Assembly (NCBI GenBank): GCA_949126835.1
Contig: OX421496.1
Span: 17,251,844 to 17,315,843, forward strand
Direction: 5' to 3'
DNA from: Anisus vortex
Taxonomy: Eukaryota > Mollusca > Gastropoda > Planorbidae
Length of the DNA stretch: 64,000 nt
The position numbers and the translations under genes are program-made. Positions 25,756-38,044 of the stretch are shown one piece after another. Positions within the stretch are counted from its first letter, which is position 1, and each line of letters begins with the position of its first letter. The notes under the pieces are model-generated. The model was not told the origin of the DNA. It worked only from the letters and a program-made list of their open reading frames with translations, and did not search any database.

Positions 25756-28690
25756 CTTGCTTCTGTTACATACCTAGGCTACTTCATCTATCTACACTTA
25801 TCTACATAATATAGACAATGAGGAGTTTGTTATTTCTCCCTCAAGTATGTTCGTGACATAATAATATAGACAGCATCCGCGCGTGTCTAATTGAAACCCA
25901 AAGAGTAACATCAATTTACCAAGTAACTCTTTTGGGCAACACGTATTGCAACATTGATCAACGACCTGAAATTGTATCATAGTCGATTCAAATTACGACA
26001 TAAACGAAAGCAATTGTTATGGGTGGATTTTATAAAGGTATTTTAAAAAAGTATTACACTGGCTTTTAACAAGTCAATTTAAAACAAGAACAGCAAACAA
26101 AAAGACAATAATGAAAACGCTACTAATAAACAAAAACAATATCTTTGAGCAAAAAAAAAAAGTAGAAATAAAAACAAACAGTTTGGAAAAATGATTGTTA
26201 TAATAAAAATTAATGCCATGAAATAATATCGGTCATCTGTGTTTGATTATTCCTCTAGCCAGCAAAAGCCCATCGCAGCCATTAAGCCATAATACATTTA
26301 TATCGTGACCTGATGCCCCTAAATATATTTTTTTATTGTTGTGCGTATTAGCAAAGCACTGTTCGGTCTTAAGGGCAGGATTATGGTCGTCGCCCGGGGC
26401 AGATGTACGGTGACCGCAGTAAGTTATTCATTGGTTTAGCGGATCTGGCGGCTGGTCTCCCACAGGTAGTGCCAATCCCCTACCCACCCCAACCCCTGGA
26501 GAGTCGTACGTTCGATCAGTTGTCCCGATTACTGTAATATGTCCTGGTTTGGTTAATGGCGAATTACGTTTGATGTCACTGCTGTAGTTACTGAAAAGAA
26601 ATGGGAAAATAAATTGAATTAACCGACCCGTATAATCGGTTTGAGAACTATTTCGGCCCTACTTTGTTTGCCCCCAGCCGCAATGAATTAAGCTTGTTAT
26701 TAGTGAAGTAACCAATGTGCCTCTTGTAATTGGTATCTATATTTCATTGACTTGACGGAAGACTCCAATCTACTCGTGCAGCGGTTTACTGAGTCAACTG
26801 TAACATAGAAACATCCACCAATTAATGTCAACATACACCCAGGCTGTTAAAGACAGATGTAGGGTATTAGCATAATGAAGAGTTATGCTCATGTTGTGGT
26901 TGTGGTTGTTAGTTTTTTTTCGAAATATAGTTTCTGTAATGTTGACTGTCGTTATAGTTGGTATTAATAACATTACAAATGTTTGTTTCTTTTAAACCTG
27001 ATATATTAGAGCAATTTGACTTTGCTGTGTCTATTTGAAGCATTTTTACTACCCACTAATTGTTTGCCTTATCGTTATGGTGTACTGTTCGCAGTTTAAA
27101 GTTTAAAGATGGTAATATACTATACTATGATAACAATTTATATGGCAATTAGTAAGGTGCCGGCCTTTTGAGACATTCAACAACAGATTGAGCCATTGAA
27201 AAAAAAAAAAAGCTTCTACAACAGCGTGTACACATTGTATAATCTTGTATAGAAAGTGATAAATTATCTTCCCCTATATGTAAAATATTGTTGTTTTGTT
27301 CTAACATTGTTGATGTTAGATTGCTCACAAAATATTTCCTTTAGCTTTAAAATGTAGAAATAAAAAGTTGCACAACAAACATCAACACTCCACTGTGCAA
27401 TCTCTGCTGGTATCTTTGTCTTCTGCCCCCCCCCCCCCTCCCCGTAGAGATGAAATCAAGTCATTCTCTGAAAATCAGCTCGTCTTTTAATGCTTGGTAC
27501 AACTTTGTTTTAACTTTTAAAGTTTTAACGTCTTCTAATCCCAATAGCTTGCTTGTGTTGTGAACTTTGACTCCCTCACCCCCTTCCCCCCTCCCACCTC
27601 CCAAAGTTGCTGGAGAATCTTTTGTTGTTATTCTTTACCTCCCTTTCCAAAACGGCACATATTTTCTTGACGCGGTCTCTGAAAAGTTTTTGTTTGCAAC
27701 GCGTTGCTTAATTAAAATGTGTAATGGTTTCGTTTCTTGTTATTTTCTTTTTTTTTTAAAAAGCCAAATCATTTCCCAGTGTAACATAGACTATTTGGGT
27801 AAGAAAACAATGTTATTTCTGGTTTAGACACTTGAATTACGGTACGTAGTTTGCACGAGATTTTTTACATACTATACAGAATTGGGTAATTTTTCGTCGG
27901 GACCCCCCCCCCCCCCTTGAGGACTATAATAAAAACAGTTGTTTGTTGTTGTTTTGGGTGTTATTAAGATGTTGTCGTTGTTTGTTTTTTTTGGAGTTTT
28001 TTTTTTGGGGGGGGGGGGGGGAGTGGTAACGTTAAAGAAATTCTGGATTTCAACCTCACATAAGAAATAATCTAATGTTACAGACATTAAATAAAAACTC
28101 GACAGACTTTTGTTGAAACACAGAATACCAGATGACTTGTATAAATCTCATACTTTCTTATTCCATTAATATAATAGACGAGGCTATTGTATATTAAAGC
28201 GTTACCGTAGAAACTATAGGGAATAATAAAATTCTGTAAAATGTACGTCAAAATTGGGTTTATGCAGGGCCGTTAAAATTAATGCATGGGGAAGGGAGGA
28301 GGAAGCACAGCAAAATCTTTATTTGTTTCTTGAATTACTTCCATTTTTTAATGTTTAAGGCGCCATATAAATTTTAATGCCCTCGACATAACTCTCGGTT
28401 TCCTCTGCATCTGCTAGACTTTATTGGTTAATAATTTGCGTTTCGGCTGCAAGGTTGCATCCAAACATGAAAGAATGTGTCATTGTTGGAGAGGAAATTG
28501 CGGATTTTTTATTTTGACACTCGTAAATACGTCTTTTTTCCCAAGTCTGGAGATCGTTTTTCTGCTGCCCCAACGGTGCGTAGCTCATTTAATCTTGCGA
28601 ATAGACAATTTAGGCTAGGCACTCAATTTGAAAAAAAAACAACAATAACTGCTGAATGCACCGATCAAAATAAAATGTATTTTTGTATGA
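25756..28690. other. A+T-rich DNA, no gene seen
   Basis: Poly-C (27,427-27,437 and 27,902-27,915) and poly-G (about 28,005-28,021) runs are the only striking features. Confidence 0.5.
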
Positions 28691-28714
28691 ATGTAGGCCT
28701 ATGTATTATTGCAT

Positions 28715-28885
28715 ACACTCCCTTGGGCCAACAAGCCACGCATCCCTGCTCCCAATGCAACCAACACTTCCGGACAAGAATCGGCCTTATCAGCCTTATC
28801 CTGACCCACAAGCAACTATGAATGACTTTGTCGGAAGATGGTCTTCACCGATGGACAAACATCATTATTTGTTATGTTTCTATTT
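28715..28885 (+). mobile_element. LINE 3'-end fragment with C2H2-like motif
   Basis: The plus-strand translation ends CSQCNQHFRTRIGLISLIL followed by THKQL and a stop at about 28,818. The CxxC...FRxRIGL...H signature is a familiar C-terminal finger of many animal APE-type non-LTR retrotransposons. Downstream, ggaagatggtcttcaccgat runs into an acatcattatttg tail, also typical of such 3' ends. The coding sequence upstream of the finger could not be recognised as retrotransposon, so only the tail may have inserted. Confidence 0.5.
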
Positions 28886-28889
28886 CCAG

Positions 28890-29469
28890 GCCCATGACAG
28901 TTGATTCTATAAATAAATAAGAACCACACAGTGTGAAAACATTCCACATGTAGACTGTAGACCTTCCTTCTATGAATACGATTATCGGAATCTAGTTCAG
29001 CACATAGTCCTGGCTAAAGTGGAGTCTTCCTTTTGATGTTAAGACTATCTTTTTTTTTTTTTGAATGATTGTCAATTCGTTGCTTTTGATTAGTATCGCT
29101 GTAGAATGTCGACTCATGAAGAAAGTTCGAGAATATACATACAGACTAGTTTTTTTTTTTTTTTAAGTTTGTGAAAACTGAGCAAGGTTTTTGAACGTGT
29201 GTGAAATTTACTGCTATGGGTAAAGCCGCGTTATAATTTAAAATTTAGCAGTTTGATAAAACAAACCAAGTTATAATTAGGTTGTAAAATTAAGATGCCC
29301 TCACGCCACGTCTTGCCGCCCCCTCCCCCCCACCCCACAATCTAATCAAATTTTTCTACTAGTGCATAAAACATCTACAAATAGAATGTTACTTTGGGTT
29401 ACCTATTGGTATATATAGAGAAAAAAATTATCTTTTACTAGTGTATATATATATAATATATATATATTA

Positions 29470-29562
<93 letters not shown>

Positions 29563-30480
29563 CTATATTAGTATTGGTTTAGTATTATTGGTTTATGACG
29601 TGCTTTTTTTTTTTTTAAAGTTTGCGGCTCATTTTAAAATTTTGAAATTCTTTTTTTGGATTAATAGTCCTGAGAACTATGAACTTTATAAACCCGAAGT
29701 TGCCTATGGACTAATCCCTACCTTTAAATGTCTCGCTATATGACGGTTTACAAGTTGGCACTACCTGTGTCTACATCCCAAGTACTTCGCTCTCAATAAA
29801 TTATCGTTATTTGTTGCAGATACAAAGAAAACAAATGAAAAGGAATAAATTGTGTTCTAATTACAAACATACATTGAGTCAGTGAATATTACTAGTGAAT
29901 CCCCAGATATCAACAATATGAATTGTAATTTGCTGAGCGTGTTTTCCCCTTGCATTGAATTGGCTACCACTTCTAATGAAATGTCGGCGGAGATCATTTC
30001 ATAGAATTTGATTAAACGAAGAACTTTTTATGTCTTCTGTTTCTTCTTAGCGTATTCTCATCTTTTATCTGCAGCATACATGCAATGATTTTATATAAAA
30101 GTATACAAATAGCCATAGATAGCTATCATATATATATATGTGTAAAAGGTATTATGCATGCATATTGGATGCGTGAATATAAATTGAATGCAGCAACAGA
30201 TTAATGTAATTATAGAATAGAACCAATAAAGCCTAAACATGTATAGATGTCCACAATTTATTTAGACAGATTTCCTCGGCATTTTGCTGTTCATTTCGGG
30301 TTTGGTCATTATAATTACTAGATCTATATGAAATTTGTATCAACATCTTTGAATTCTTTCATATCTAGTTCTAGAGAATATTCACGTTTGACTTGTTTAA
30401 AAACGGTGGACTGCATAGCGGCAGAATTAAATTAACCTCGACGGGTTTAGAGTTAACTTGCTTGTTAGTTCAATTGTTGA
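28890..30480. other. A+T-rich DNA, no gene seen
   Basis: Contains the TA microsatellite at 29,443-29,560 and no other structure that I recognise. Confidence 0.5.
29443..29560. repeat. (TA)n microsatellite
   Basis: About 115 bp of TA with two early interruptions. Confidence 0.97.
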
Positions 30481-30483
30481 CAT

Positions 30484-30580
30484 AAAACTTGTACCAACTG
30501 TGTACCAATGGTGTACCAACGGTGTACCAACTGTGTACCAATGGTGTACCAACTGTGTACCAATGGTGTACCAATGGTGA
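30484..30580. repeat. 12-bp tandem repeat, about 8 units
   Basis: The unit is gtgtaccaatgg, with caac alternatives. It explains the repeated Trp-Tyr-Thr-Ile-Gly-Thr-Gln-Leu peptide seen in the minus-strand ORF here, which is not a gene. Confidence 0.9.
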
Positions 30581-31224
30581 TTACCTGTCGGAACTTTTTT
30601 TTTTCAAATATTTTTTTGTCTGACTTTGCCCATCTCTCAGTCAGAACCATTCTCTTTCTGACTTTCTCATAGAAAGCAATACAAGAGAAAAAAAAAGAGA
30701 AAGAGAAAATTATAAAAAAAAATAATTTAAAAACGTGTACGTTTCTTGCAATGTTTAAAATGATTCTACCATCCTGTGTAGTTTCTTTTTCGTGCTCTTT
30801 GATTTGTTGACTTAAAGTTCGTTGTATACTCACATTTATATCGTCTGAACTAGATTTAGTAACATTATAATATATATAAGTAATTTTCACACAGCGTTCA
30901 CATATCATAAAGCAAAAGCGTTTATAACAAAATATTTGTGGGTTTCGGAAAAGTAATGCAATCTGTTTCAATATTTACAAAATGTCCGCTTGAGATGAAA
31001 TATAATATATTGTTATAATAGTGTTATCGCTATACTGTTATAATAGTGATATCTATTGTTTTCTTTTTCTTTATTTAACAATACAACAAACATTAGTATA
31101 ATTTTATTTGAATTGAAAGTTTTTGAAAATATATTTTTTTAAACGTGAATGTTCACCACGTGACTGTGTGACACTGCATTATTGATGTACACCGTCAGTT
31201 TCTGATACTACCTAATGAAACATA

Positions 31225-31405
31225 GTACTTGTACGCTTGCTTGTGTGAGTGTGTGTTTGTTCCTGTCTCTGTGTTTGTGTATGTGTGATTGTGTGTGAGT
31301 GCGTGAGAGTGTGTGTGTTTGTGTGTGATTGTGCGTGAGCGCGTCTTCTAGCGAGTGCTTGTATCCCTACATGTGTGTGCGAGTGTGTGTATGTTTGTGT
31401 GTTGT
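31225..31405. repeat. GT-rich low-complexity tract
   Basis: Imperfect GT/GAGT repeats. His/Thr-rich minus-strand ORFs here are artefacts. Confidence 0.85.
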
Positions 31406-31954
31406 GACGGAAGTGAAGTTTGAATAATTGACAGAGAACTGACAACATCAGTAAGCCTACTTGGCCTGTCATTGTGAAAGTTTGGGGCACCGCATGATGG
31501 AGTATGGCGCTCTGAAATCTCTTCCCTCTCCCCCACCTCCACCCCCACCTCGCCCGTGGCGCCTCTCCATGACAGTTTACGCCGCGAGTGGGGAGGCTGG
31601 ACCTTACCTAATAACTCCCCCGCGAGGAGCTAAAGTCCCAGGTCGATGGTAGTTGATGGTTTGGAGGGGGGGGGGGGGGGCTAAATCTCTGGCAGTATAG
31701 AACGGAAGTGTGTGTTTAAAGGTCTTGCAAGCTGAGTCAGAAGTTATAATAAGTTAACATTAAACATATTTGTATCTGATTCTTTTGTATTTTATATATA
31801 TATACTTTTGGTCTCTTTAGAGTTTTAGAGTCATATATTGACGCTGTCTTCTTGGGTCTATTAACTGGTGGTCTCAGAAAAAAAAAACATGTTCCGAATT
31901 TTGTTGTTACGTCTTTATTAATACTATGTAGGACAATTTCAATCATTTTTAACT

Positions 31955-32010
31955 AGGGGTGTCTGGACTTTTTCTTTCCAGCATGACGGCCCGCATGAAA
32001 CAGTTCTAGT
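31955..32010 (+). mobile_element. Possible hAT left end
   Basis: The sequence aggggtgtctggactttttc followed by cggcccgcatg resembles the left end of hAT elements of the caggggtgtccaaac type. No matching right end was found nearby, so this is a fragment or a chance match. Confidence 0.35.
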
Positions 32011-32059
32011 GACCACTCGCCCTTTATTGATATACTATCCTAGTTCCCAGATAATATTG

Positions 32060-32676
32060 GTAAACGCTGATAGAATACTCCTAAGCCCATATCTCTATTT
32101 TTGCTCTACATAATATAGTGACATAGTGCAACCACTGTAACACTGTATCCTTGGTCCTCTTTATCTCCCATTCTCTATGTCTTTCTCTCTATCCTTCCTG
32201 TATTTTTGTAATTGTACAATCTATGTCCAAGGCTTGAATCACTAATTGCATCCGCTTGCCAGGTGCGATTTGTTGACGGAATCAAGAAAAAAAACAAAAC
32301 ACAAGAAATACTGACATATATATCTTCATTCTTCATTTAACTGCCAAACTATCTTTTTTTTTTAAAGACTTTTAGTCCTTGTAATGTTATCAGCATTTTT
32401 TTCCCTTTTCTTTCCTCTTTAATATTATATTTATTAGTTTTAGTTTGCATCTCAAAACTTGGCGCTTTTTGTATGCTTCCTACCGTTCAAACAAAAAAAA
32501 AAAAACACGATATAATTGTATTTATTGATTTGAGTATTTTTGTATGCTAACTTTTCTATTGCGTGACATCCTGGGTTCGGCCAATGGTCAAGGCAATTAC
32601 AAATAAATAAAAAAAAAAATCATGGAGACTTGGAGAGGAGATGGGCGCCACCACGTCTACAAGCCCAAGGAAAGGA
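32060..32676. other. A+T-rich DNA, nothing recognised
   Basis: No repeat or coding signature before the palindromic element. Confidence 0.5.
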
Positions 32677-32685
32677 CAAATGGAC

Positions 32686-35133
32686 GAATCACTGTAAATT
32701 TGGCAACGGTATTTTCGTCAACGGTATTTTCGGCAAGGTAATTTTGGCAAAGGTAAATTTGGAATAGGTAAATTCGGCAAAACTAGCAAAGCGGTAAAAT
32801 TGGCAACGGTAAAGTTGGCAATCATATAATATCCACGGTTTTTATTAAAAGTATTGGTAGGACTACAATCTATTCCATGTATCGGCAACCTATGGAATGC
32901 GTGCCATCCTTGGCGCGCCAAACGGTTTTAAATGGCACATGAAAGGCCACCAAAATGGTGAAAAGAGCAAGGAAACATTAAGGTACACTTTGGCACGTCA
33001 TTTAATTTAACGCCCTCTAATGATCAAAAACCAAAATTTTAAATAGGAGCCAAATGTACCCCCTCCCCCGCCCCAGGCGTTTCTTCCCCCCCCCCAGCCC
33101 ACCGCACCCCACCCCCAAAGGTGGCCAAAGGTGGGATGTGTGTAAGGTATCCCAACTGACGATCACTTGGAGTTCGGTTTAGATCTTTACGCATCAGTGC
33201 ATACCCTTATCTCTTATACGTCCCTACAAACTTCCTCCTTTTATAGCACATTGGCGAGATTACGTAACTCTGACTACTTGACCTACACCATGATACTGGT
33301 AGTGTTTGCAAGAGCAGACGTAGAATGCCCCCCTTTCCTCCCGCCCCCGATATATAAAGCATACAAATTAGGTAACAAAAAATAGTTAATTAGTTCGTTT
33401 GACTAAAAATTAAATTTAAGAAAAACATTGAATGAAAACACCGTATTTTTTTTAACCCTTTACGTTATTTAACTAATGCATAAAAAGGAACATTTAAATA
33501 GACGCCAAATGCAACCCCTCCCCCCCCCCCCCCCCTTGCCTATAGCACAAGGAAACAAGGCAAAGCAATGTTACATAATTGCCATCTCCCTCTTCTTTTT
33601 TAAACACCAGAATGAGACTCGCCGTGTTAACAAAAGCAAACTCTAGTCCCTCCCTCCCCCGTCTCACCACCCCGTCTCCCCACCCTCATCTCCCCACCCC
33701 CATCTCCCCACCGATTAAAGTGATAGTGACCAGCTTGGTAGCACCAGGCTAAGCAGTGAAAACTAAAAGAGGTTGGGGGGGGGGTATTAGTTTAAATTCT
33801 TTTTTAATCCCAGAACATTGTTGTTATTATTTAAACAAATCAGTATTTCTATCAAAACATTGATAATGATATTGGATTTCATTTTATTATTACAGTTTTG
33901 AAAAAAAATATTTAGTTATTTACTTTTCTTATATATTTAAATTATATTACAAACGAAAGTTGTAAATAAAACATTTAAATTGTATAAAAGTTCTTTCAAT
34001 GTTTAAACCAATTTACTTAGGCTATAAGGCACATTTAGCTACAAATATTTTGTAAGTTATCGAGGTTTCTATGTCAAATATAGCCAACTATTATGTATTG
34101 TTGTAGGCCTATATGTCTAAGTAATGTATACTTGTATCGTTATAACATAGAAGGTACAAGGTTTAAAACTACAAAGACAAAAGTTAGCCTACTGATTGAC
34201 GGCAAATAGCCGACTGCAATGGAATGTGATATAATGTTTTATGGTGGCCATGTGTTCCCCCCCCCCCCACACACACACACTCAACAACCCGTGTTGAGAG
34301 AATAGGCCTATAGATCAGCAAAGTAATTCCTTAACTCTCCCTGACGTAACCGGTCAAGAAAATTCGTGTATCTCGGGAGAGGGGAATAAGGACTGTGTTC
34401 GTTTTTGATAGATATATAAAGTAGGAGGGTTGTAATGTGTTAGCAATTTTTCCCGTACGATCTAAACAAACCTGGGCTCATTCGTAAAGGACTTAGTATG
34501 GTCGTGCCTGAAAGGAGAGTCTGGTCGGGGGCGGGAGGGGAGGGGGCACTCTACGTTTGCTCTTGTTTACACAACCAGTATCATATGTAGGGGTGGCGGT
34601 CAGGTAGTCAGAGTTACGTAATATCGTGGGGGAGACAAACGTATGCTTTGATGCCTAAAGTCAATTTGGTTACCTTACACACATAGGCGTACCTTTACAT
34701 TTGCCGAGGCGTAACTTGAGGGGGGGGGGGGGGGGAGAAACGCCAGGGCTGGCGAAGGGGTACATTTGGCGCCTATTTAAAATGTTTGTCTTTGATCATT
34801 AGATGACGTTCAATTAAATAACGTGCCAAATTGCTCCTTAATGTTATCATGCTCTTTTCACCATTTTGGTGGTCTTTCATGTGCCATTTAAAAACACTCT
34901 GTGTGCCAAGTATGGCACGCATTGCATAGGTTGCCTATCCATGGACTAGAGTGTAGTCTAACCAATACTTTTAATAAAAACAGTGGATATTATATGATTG
35001 CCAATTTTACCGTTGCCAATTTTACCGCTTTGCGTGTTTTGCCGAATTTACCTATTCCGAAATTACCTTTGCCAAAATCACCTTGCCTTAATTACCGGTT
35101 CCGAATTTACCATTGCCAAACTTACCGAGCACC
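32686..35133. mobile_element. Large palindromic DNA element with long TIRs
   Basis: The left arm (about 32,686-33,354) reappears inverted and diverged as the right arm (about 34,519-35,133), flanking about 1.16 kb. Matching landmarks from tip inward are: repeated (a)ggtaaatttggcaacgg tips; the cggtttttattaaaagtatt block; a hAT-like end (left tatcggcaacctatggaatg, right inverted at 34,929-34,944); the caccaaaatggtg block; the caaatgtaccccctcccc block; and ttacgtaactctgactac with its tgatactggt neighbour. The 9-mer caaatggac flanks both tips (32,677-32,685 and 35,134-35,142). Long TIRs with a 9-bp duplication resemble Mutator-like elements, but no transposase is visible and the class is unproven. 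Confidence 0.7.
33460..33720. repeat. Internal partial repeat of the palindrome arm
   Basis: Inside the loop, the segment from ggaacatttaaatagacgcc through a poly-C run to the gagactcgccgtgttaacaa block resembles, with divergence, the arm sequence around 33,035-33,080 and 33,300-33,350. This suggests an additional internal duplication. Short ccccatctccccacc-type repeats follow at 33,650-33,712. Confidence 0.5.
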
Positions 35134-35142
35134 CAAATGGAC

Positions 35143-36740
35143 ACAACACATAACTGTTGAGGTGTCCATTTTTTGAAAGTCGTTACACAAAATTCGAACG
35201 TACATCATAATGTTGTTTTATTAAAAGTTTAGTTGATTTATTTTTTCATCATTGTTCAGCAATGTTTCTGTACTAGGCCCACCGGACCCACAATCACGTT
35301 TACACCTTCGTGTTCTTGTTGTCAGGTCTTCAAATAAGCTCTTTCCAAGTCTCGCTAGTTGTTATCTCAGTAGACACGTTACACTGTTCAGTACTGCAAT
35401 ATGATATTTGAAGGAAGTACCTTCTTTGACAAGCAGCTGTGCACCTAATGCGTCGGGAAATATTAATGCTTCTAGATTTACACACCCTGTATGAAAGAGA
35501 CTGTCAGAATTATTTTTATTTTTTTATCAGTCAAAACCATTTATTATTAACTTTTACATTGTACAGTTTCCTCTGTGGTTTAAAGTTTAAAATGGGCCAA
35601 AGCCCGCCCCCCCCCTCACTTGGCAAGTTGCGCCACATGGAAGGTTTGATTTAAAATAGTGGTGGTTGTGTTTTTTTTTTTCAACGGCCGATTACCTCTT
35701 GATGTACTGTAACCAGACGTACTCCGGAAAGACCATAATTTATTGTTTGGTGTTTTGTTTGTTTTGCTCTGAGTGTTTCCCCGACCGCCGCCATGTTTGT
35801 GTAAAAGAAGCCCACCCCATGAAACCTGTAAGTCACTTGACAGAGAATCTTTCTCCCCCCCCCTCCCCCCGCGCCAGCATCGAAACTTGAGAGAGCATGA
35901 ATTGCTTGACCAGTCAGACCAACGATAATTGAAGCCTCGTGAATCATGGCAAGTATAACTCTACTGGCCAGACGGAAGGCTGTTGACGGGCTTGCATCAA
36001 TTAGATTAAGGAGACGCTTGTACGAAAATTTAATTTGAAAGGCAGGATTAAAAAAAAAGAAACAACAGCAAACAAAAACAGTGTTACTGGGTGTGACTTT
36101 ACTGGGTGTGACTTTGGCGCTGGTGTGTATGGAACTAGTTGTAGATCTAGTAGACCTTATTTTCTGTTGTTGTTTTTTGTTTACAAATATAGCCTTAACA
36201 ATACAAGCTTGAGTAAGTCCAGAAAATTTAATGAGATTCGCAATTCAAAAAAAAAAAATTCTTTTATTTCGAATAGGAAGCGCTAAGATCTAGCATCATA
36301 GCGGTTGGAGTTACCCGTTTCTCATTGTCTGTGGTTCAAATTCGATAAGGCTGGATATCATCCACCGCATCCTGAAGACATTCTGGTGACTACCACGGCT
36401 GGGTGCTCAAGTGTGTAGTATGTTTTGTGTGCATTGAAAAAAAGGGGGAGGGAGTGAGATTATGCATGGTGCTTGATTCCACCAGCCCCCACCTCTTATG
36501 CTGTATCCAATATCCATGTTGACCACTGCTACATCAGTTCTATAGATCTTCAGAGTATTCAAATGGGAACTTCGATTTTAAAAACTGAAATTGTACATTA
36601 AACCATTCTAACTAGATCTAATATTTTAATTTCAAAAGTATTGGGTTTATAAAATAGACTGGATGGGATGAAAGTTAACAAAGGAAAGCCATTAGTGATG
36701 GGACATGACGTCAGGACTTATACGCGGTGGCGATCCTCTT
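35143..36740. other. Unique DNA, no gene supported
   Basis: Poly-C patches at about 35,608 and 35,855. A possible SINE head near 36,300-36,360 (tggttcaaattc resembles a B box) is too weak to annotate as an element. Confidence 0.45.
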
Positions 36741-36743
36741 ATT

Positions 36744-37194
36744 CAGGGGTAGGCAAACTACGGCCCGGCAATTGATGTTATGCGGCCCTCGATGGCATTT
36801 AGAAATATACAAAAAATTCTGTATTTTTATTTACTTGAATTTCACAGATTTTCATGTAGGCTACTGTTATGATTGTCAAAAATTGTATGCAGTTCCACAC
36901 ATCTCATTAGAAATCATTAATTGTAGCGACAATTTAGTCGATCTATTTCTAAATTTAGGCAATTAATTACTAACCAATTAATCAAATGTATTGTCCATAC
37001 TGTACAATATAATGTATAAGTATATAATTACAATAAAGTTGCAGTAATTGTTTTAATACATATAATGAATTCATAATTACTTATTGTGATAGGCTGCTGC
37101 AAAAGACGTGCACATACTAGGCTATATTTGCGGCCCTTCAAAAGCTTTTTATTTGTCAATAAAGCCCTAAGCACACAAAGTTTGGCCACCCCTG
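36744..37194. mobile_element. Small non-autonomous hAT-like element
   Basis: The left end caggggtaggcaaactacgg and right end gtttggccacccctg form an imperfect terminal inverted repeat. Inverted gcggccct words lie just inside both ends (about 36,781 and 37,131). At 451 bp it is a deletion derivative with no transposase. The flanking octamers (ctcttatt and ccctaaat) match at only 5 of 8 positions, so the TSD is weak. Confidence 0.65.
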
Positions 37195-37219
37195 CCCTAA
37201 ATAAAAGGAACATGGTCTT

Positions 37220-37700
37220 CTCATGTATTATTTTAGATTCCGTAAGTAAGTGATATGTTCCAACAAACTGGGTGTATGTCGACTCTTATTAGCTGACATG
37301 GAAACATAACTCAGACCTACAACAAAGCTTCTCACACTGGGTAGAACATCCCTGGAACTAAACAAGAACCATAACCCTGAAATTGAAATTAGATGGTAGT
37401 ACGATAGCGACGCGAGCAAAAAAAAAAATGTTTCATATGTTTGTTTCTAATAAATATGAATTCGCCTCTGTCTAATCATGAATGTTAGTGAGAGTGTGTG
37501 TGAGAGTTCAGCGGTGGGGTGTGTGGTTCAGAAGAACAATTGAAGACGGCGATACAAAGAATGGTATTAGGATAATGGCACTGTTTGAGAATCGCAATTG
37601 TAGAGTGCCACCTGGGACGACTATCATTAGGGATGTAAGACAAGACGTATGTCTCGTGAGATTTTTGTTTTTCTTTCTGTGATGTTCAAAAGGCCAAATG
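37220..37700. other. Short unique stretch, nothing firm
   Basis: No repeat or gene signature. Ends in a poly-G run (37,699-37,712) bordering the exon-like segment. Confidence 0.4.
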
Positions 37701-37754
37701 GGGGGGGGGGGGAGGGGGAAATGGATAACTCGGTGTTGCTCGATGATGTTTACC

Positions 37755-37940
37755 AGGTCACGGATGATCTTTAACATGCTGGCTTTTAGCTTTGGCATCA
37801 GGTTCAAAGTAACCTCTTTCAGGAGAAGGGTCAGAGGTTGGCGGATGTCTCTGTTATAGTCACACCCATAATGAAGCTCCCACAGATCGCCGTATTTGTT
37901 GAAATAGCTCAAGTGGCGAAGAATGTCTCTTCTGTTTTTT
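37755..37940 (-). CDS. Candidate exon of an unrecognised host gene
   Basis: On the minus strand a frame reads RRDILRHLSYFNKYGDLWEL, then HYGCDYNRDIRQPLTLLLKE, VTLNLMPKLKASMLKIIRDL. Composition is balanced, amphipathic and free of low-complexity bias, and third positions look less A+T-rich than the flanks, unlike every other short ORF here. Possible boundaries are an acceptor after aaaacag (about 37,941) and a donor at ctg|gtaaac (about 37,755). The frame stays open past this donor (VNIIEQHRVIHFP) into a poly-C run. I do not recognise the protein family. It could be one internal exon of a large gene, or a decayed coding fragment. The acceptor's upstream pyrimidine tract is poor, which argues for caution. 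Confidence 0.4.
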
Positions 37941-38044
37941 ATATTGTTACGCCGCCCGCGAAATACTAGTTCTAAAATGATTCTAATAATAATTTAATCT
38001 TGGAACTTGTAGCTGGGATGTATCTCACAAAATAAAACCGGAGT

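Noticed and set aside
30465..30971. 168-codon minus-strand ORF
   Set aside because: Its C-terminal third is the 12-bp repeat, and the rest is Lys/Phe-rich translation of A+T-rich DNA with no domain.
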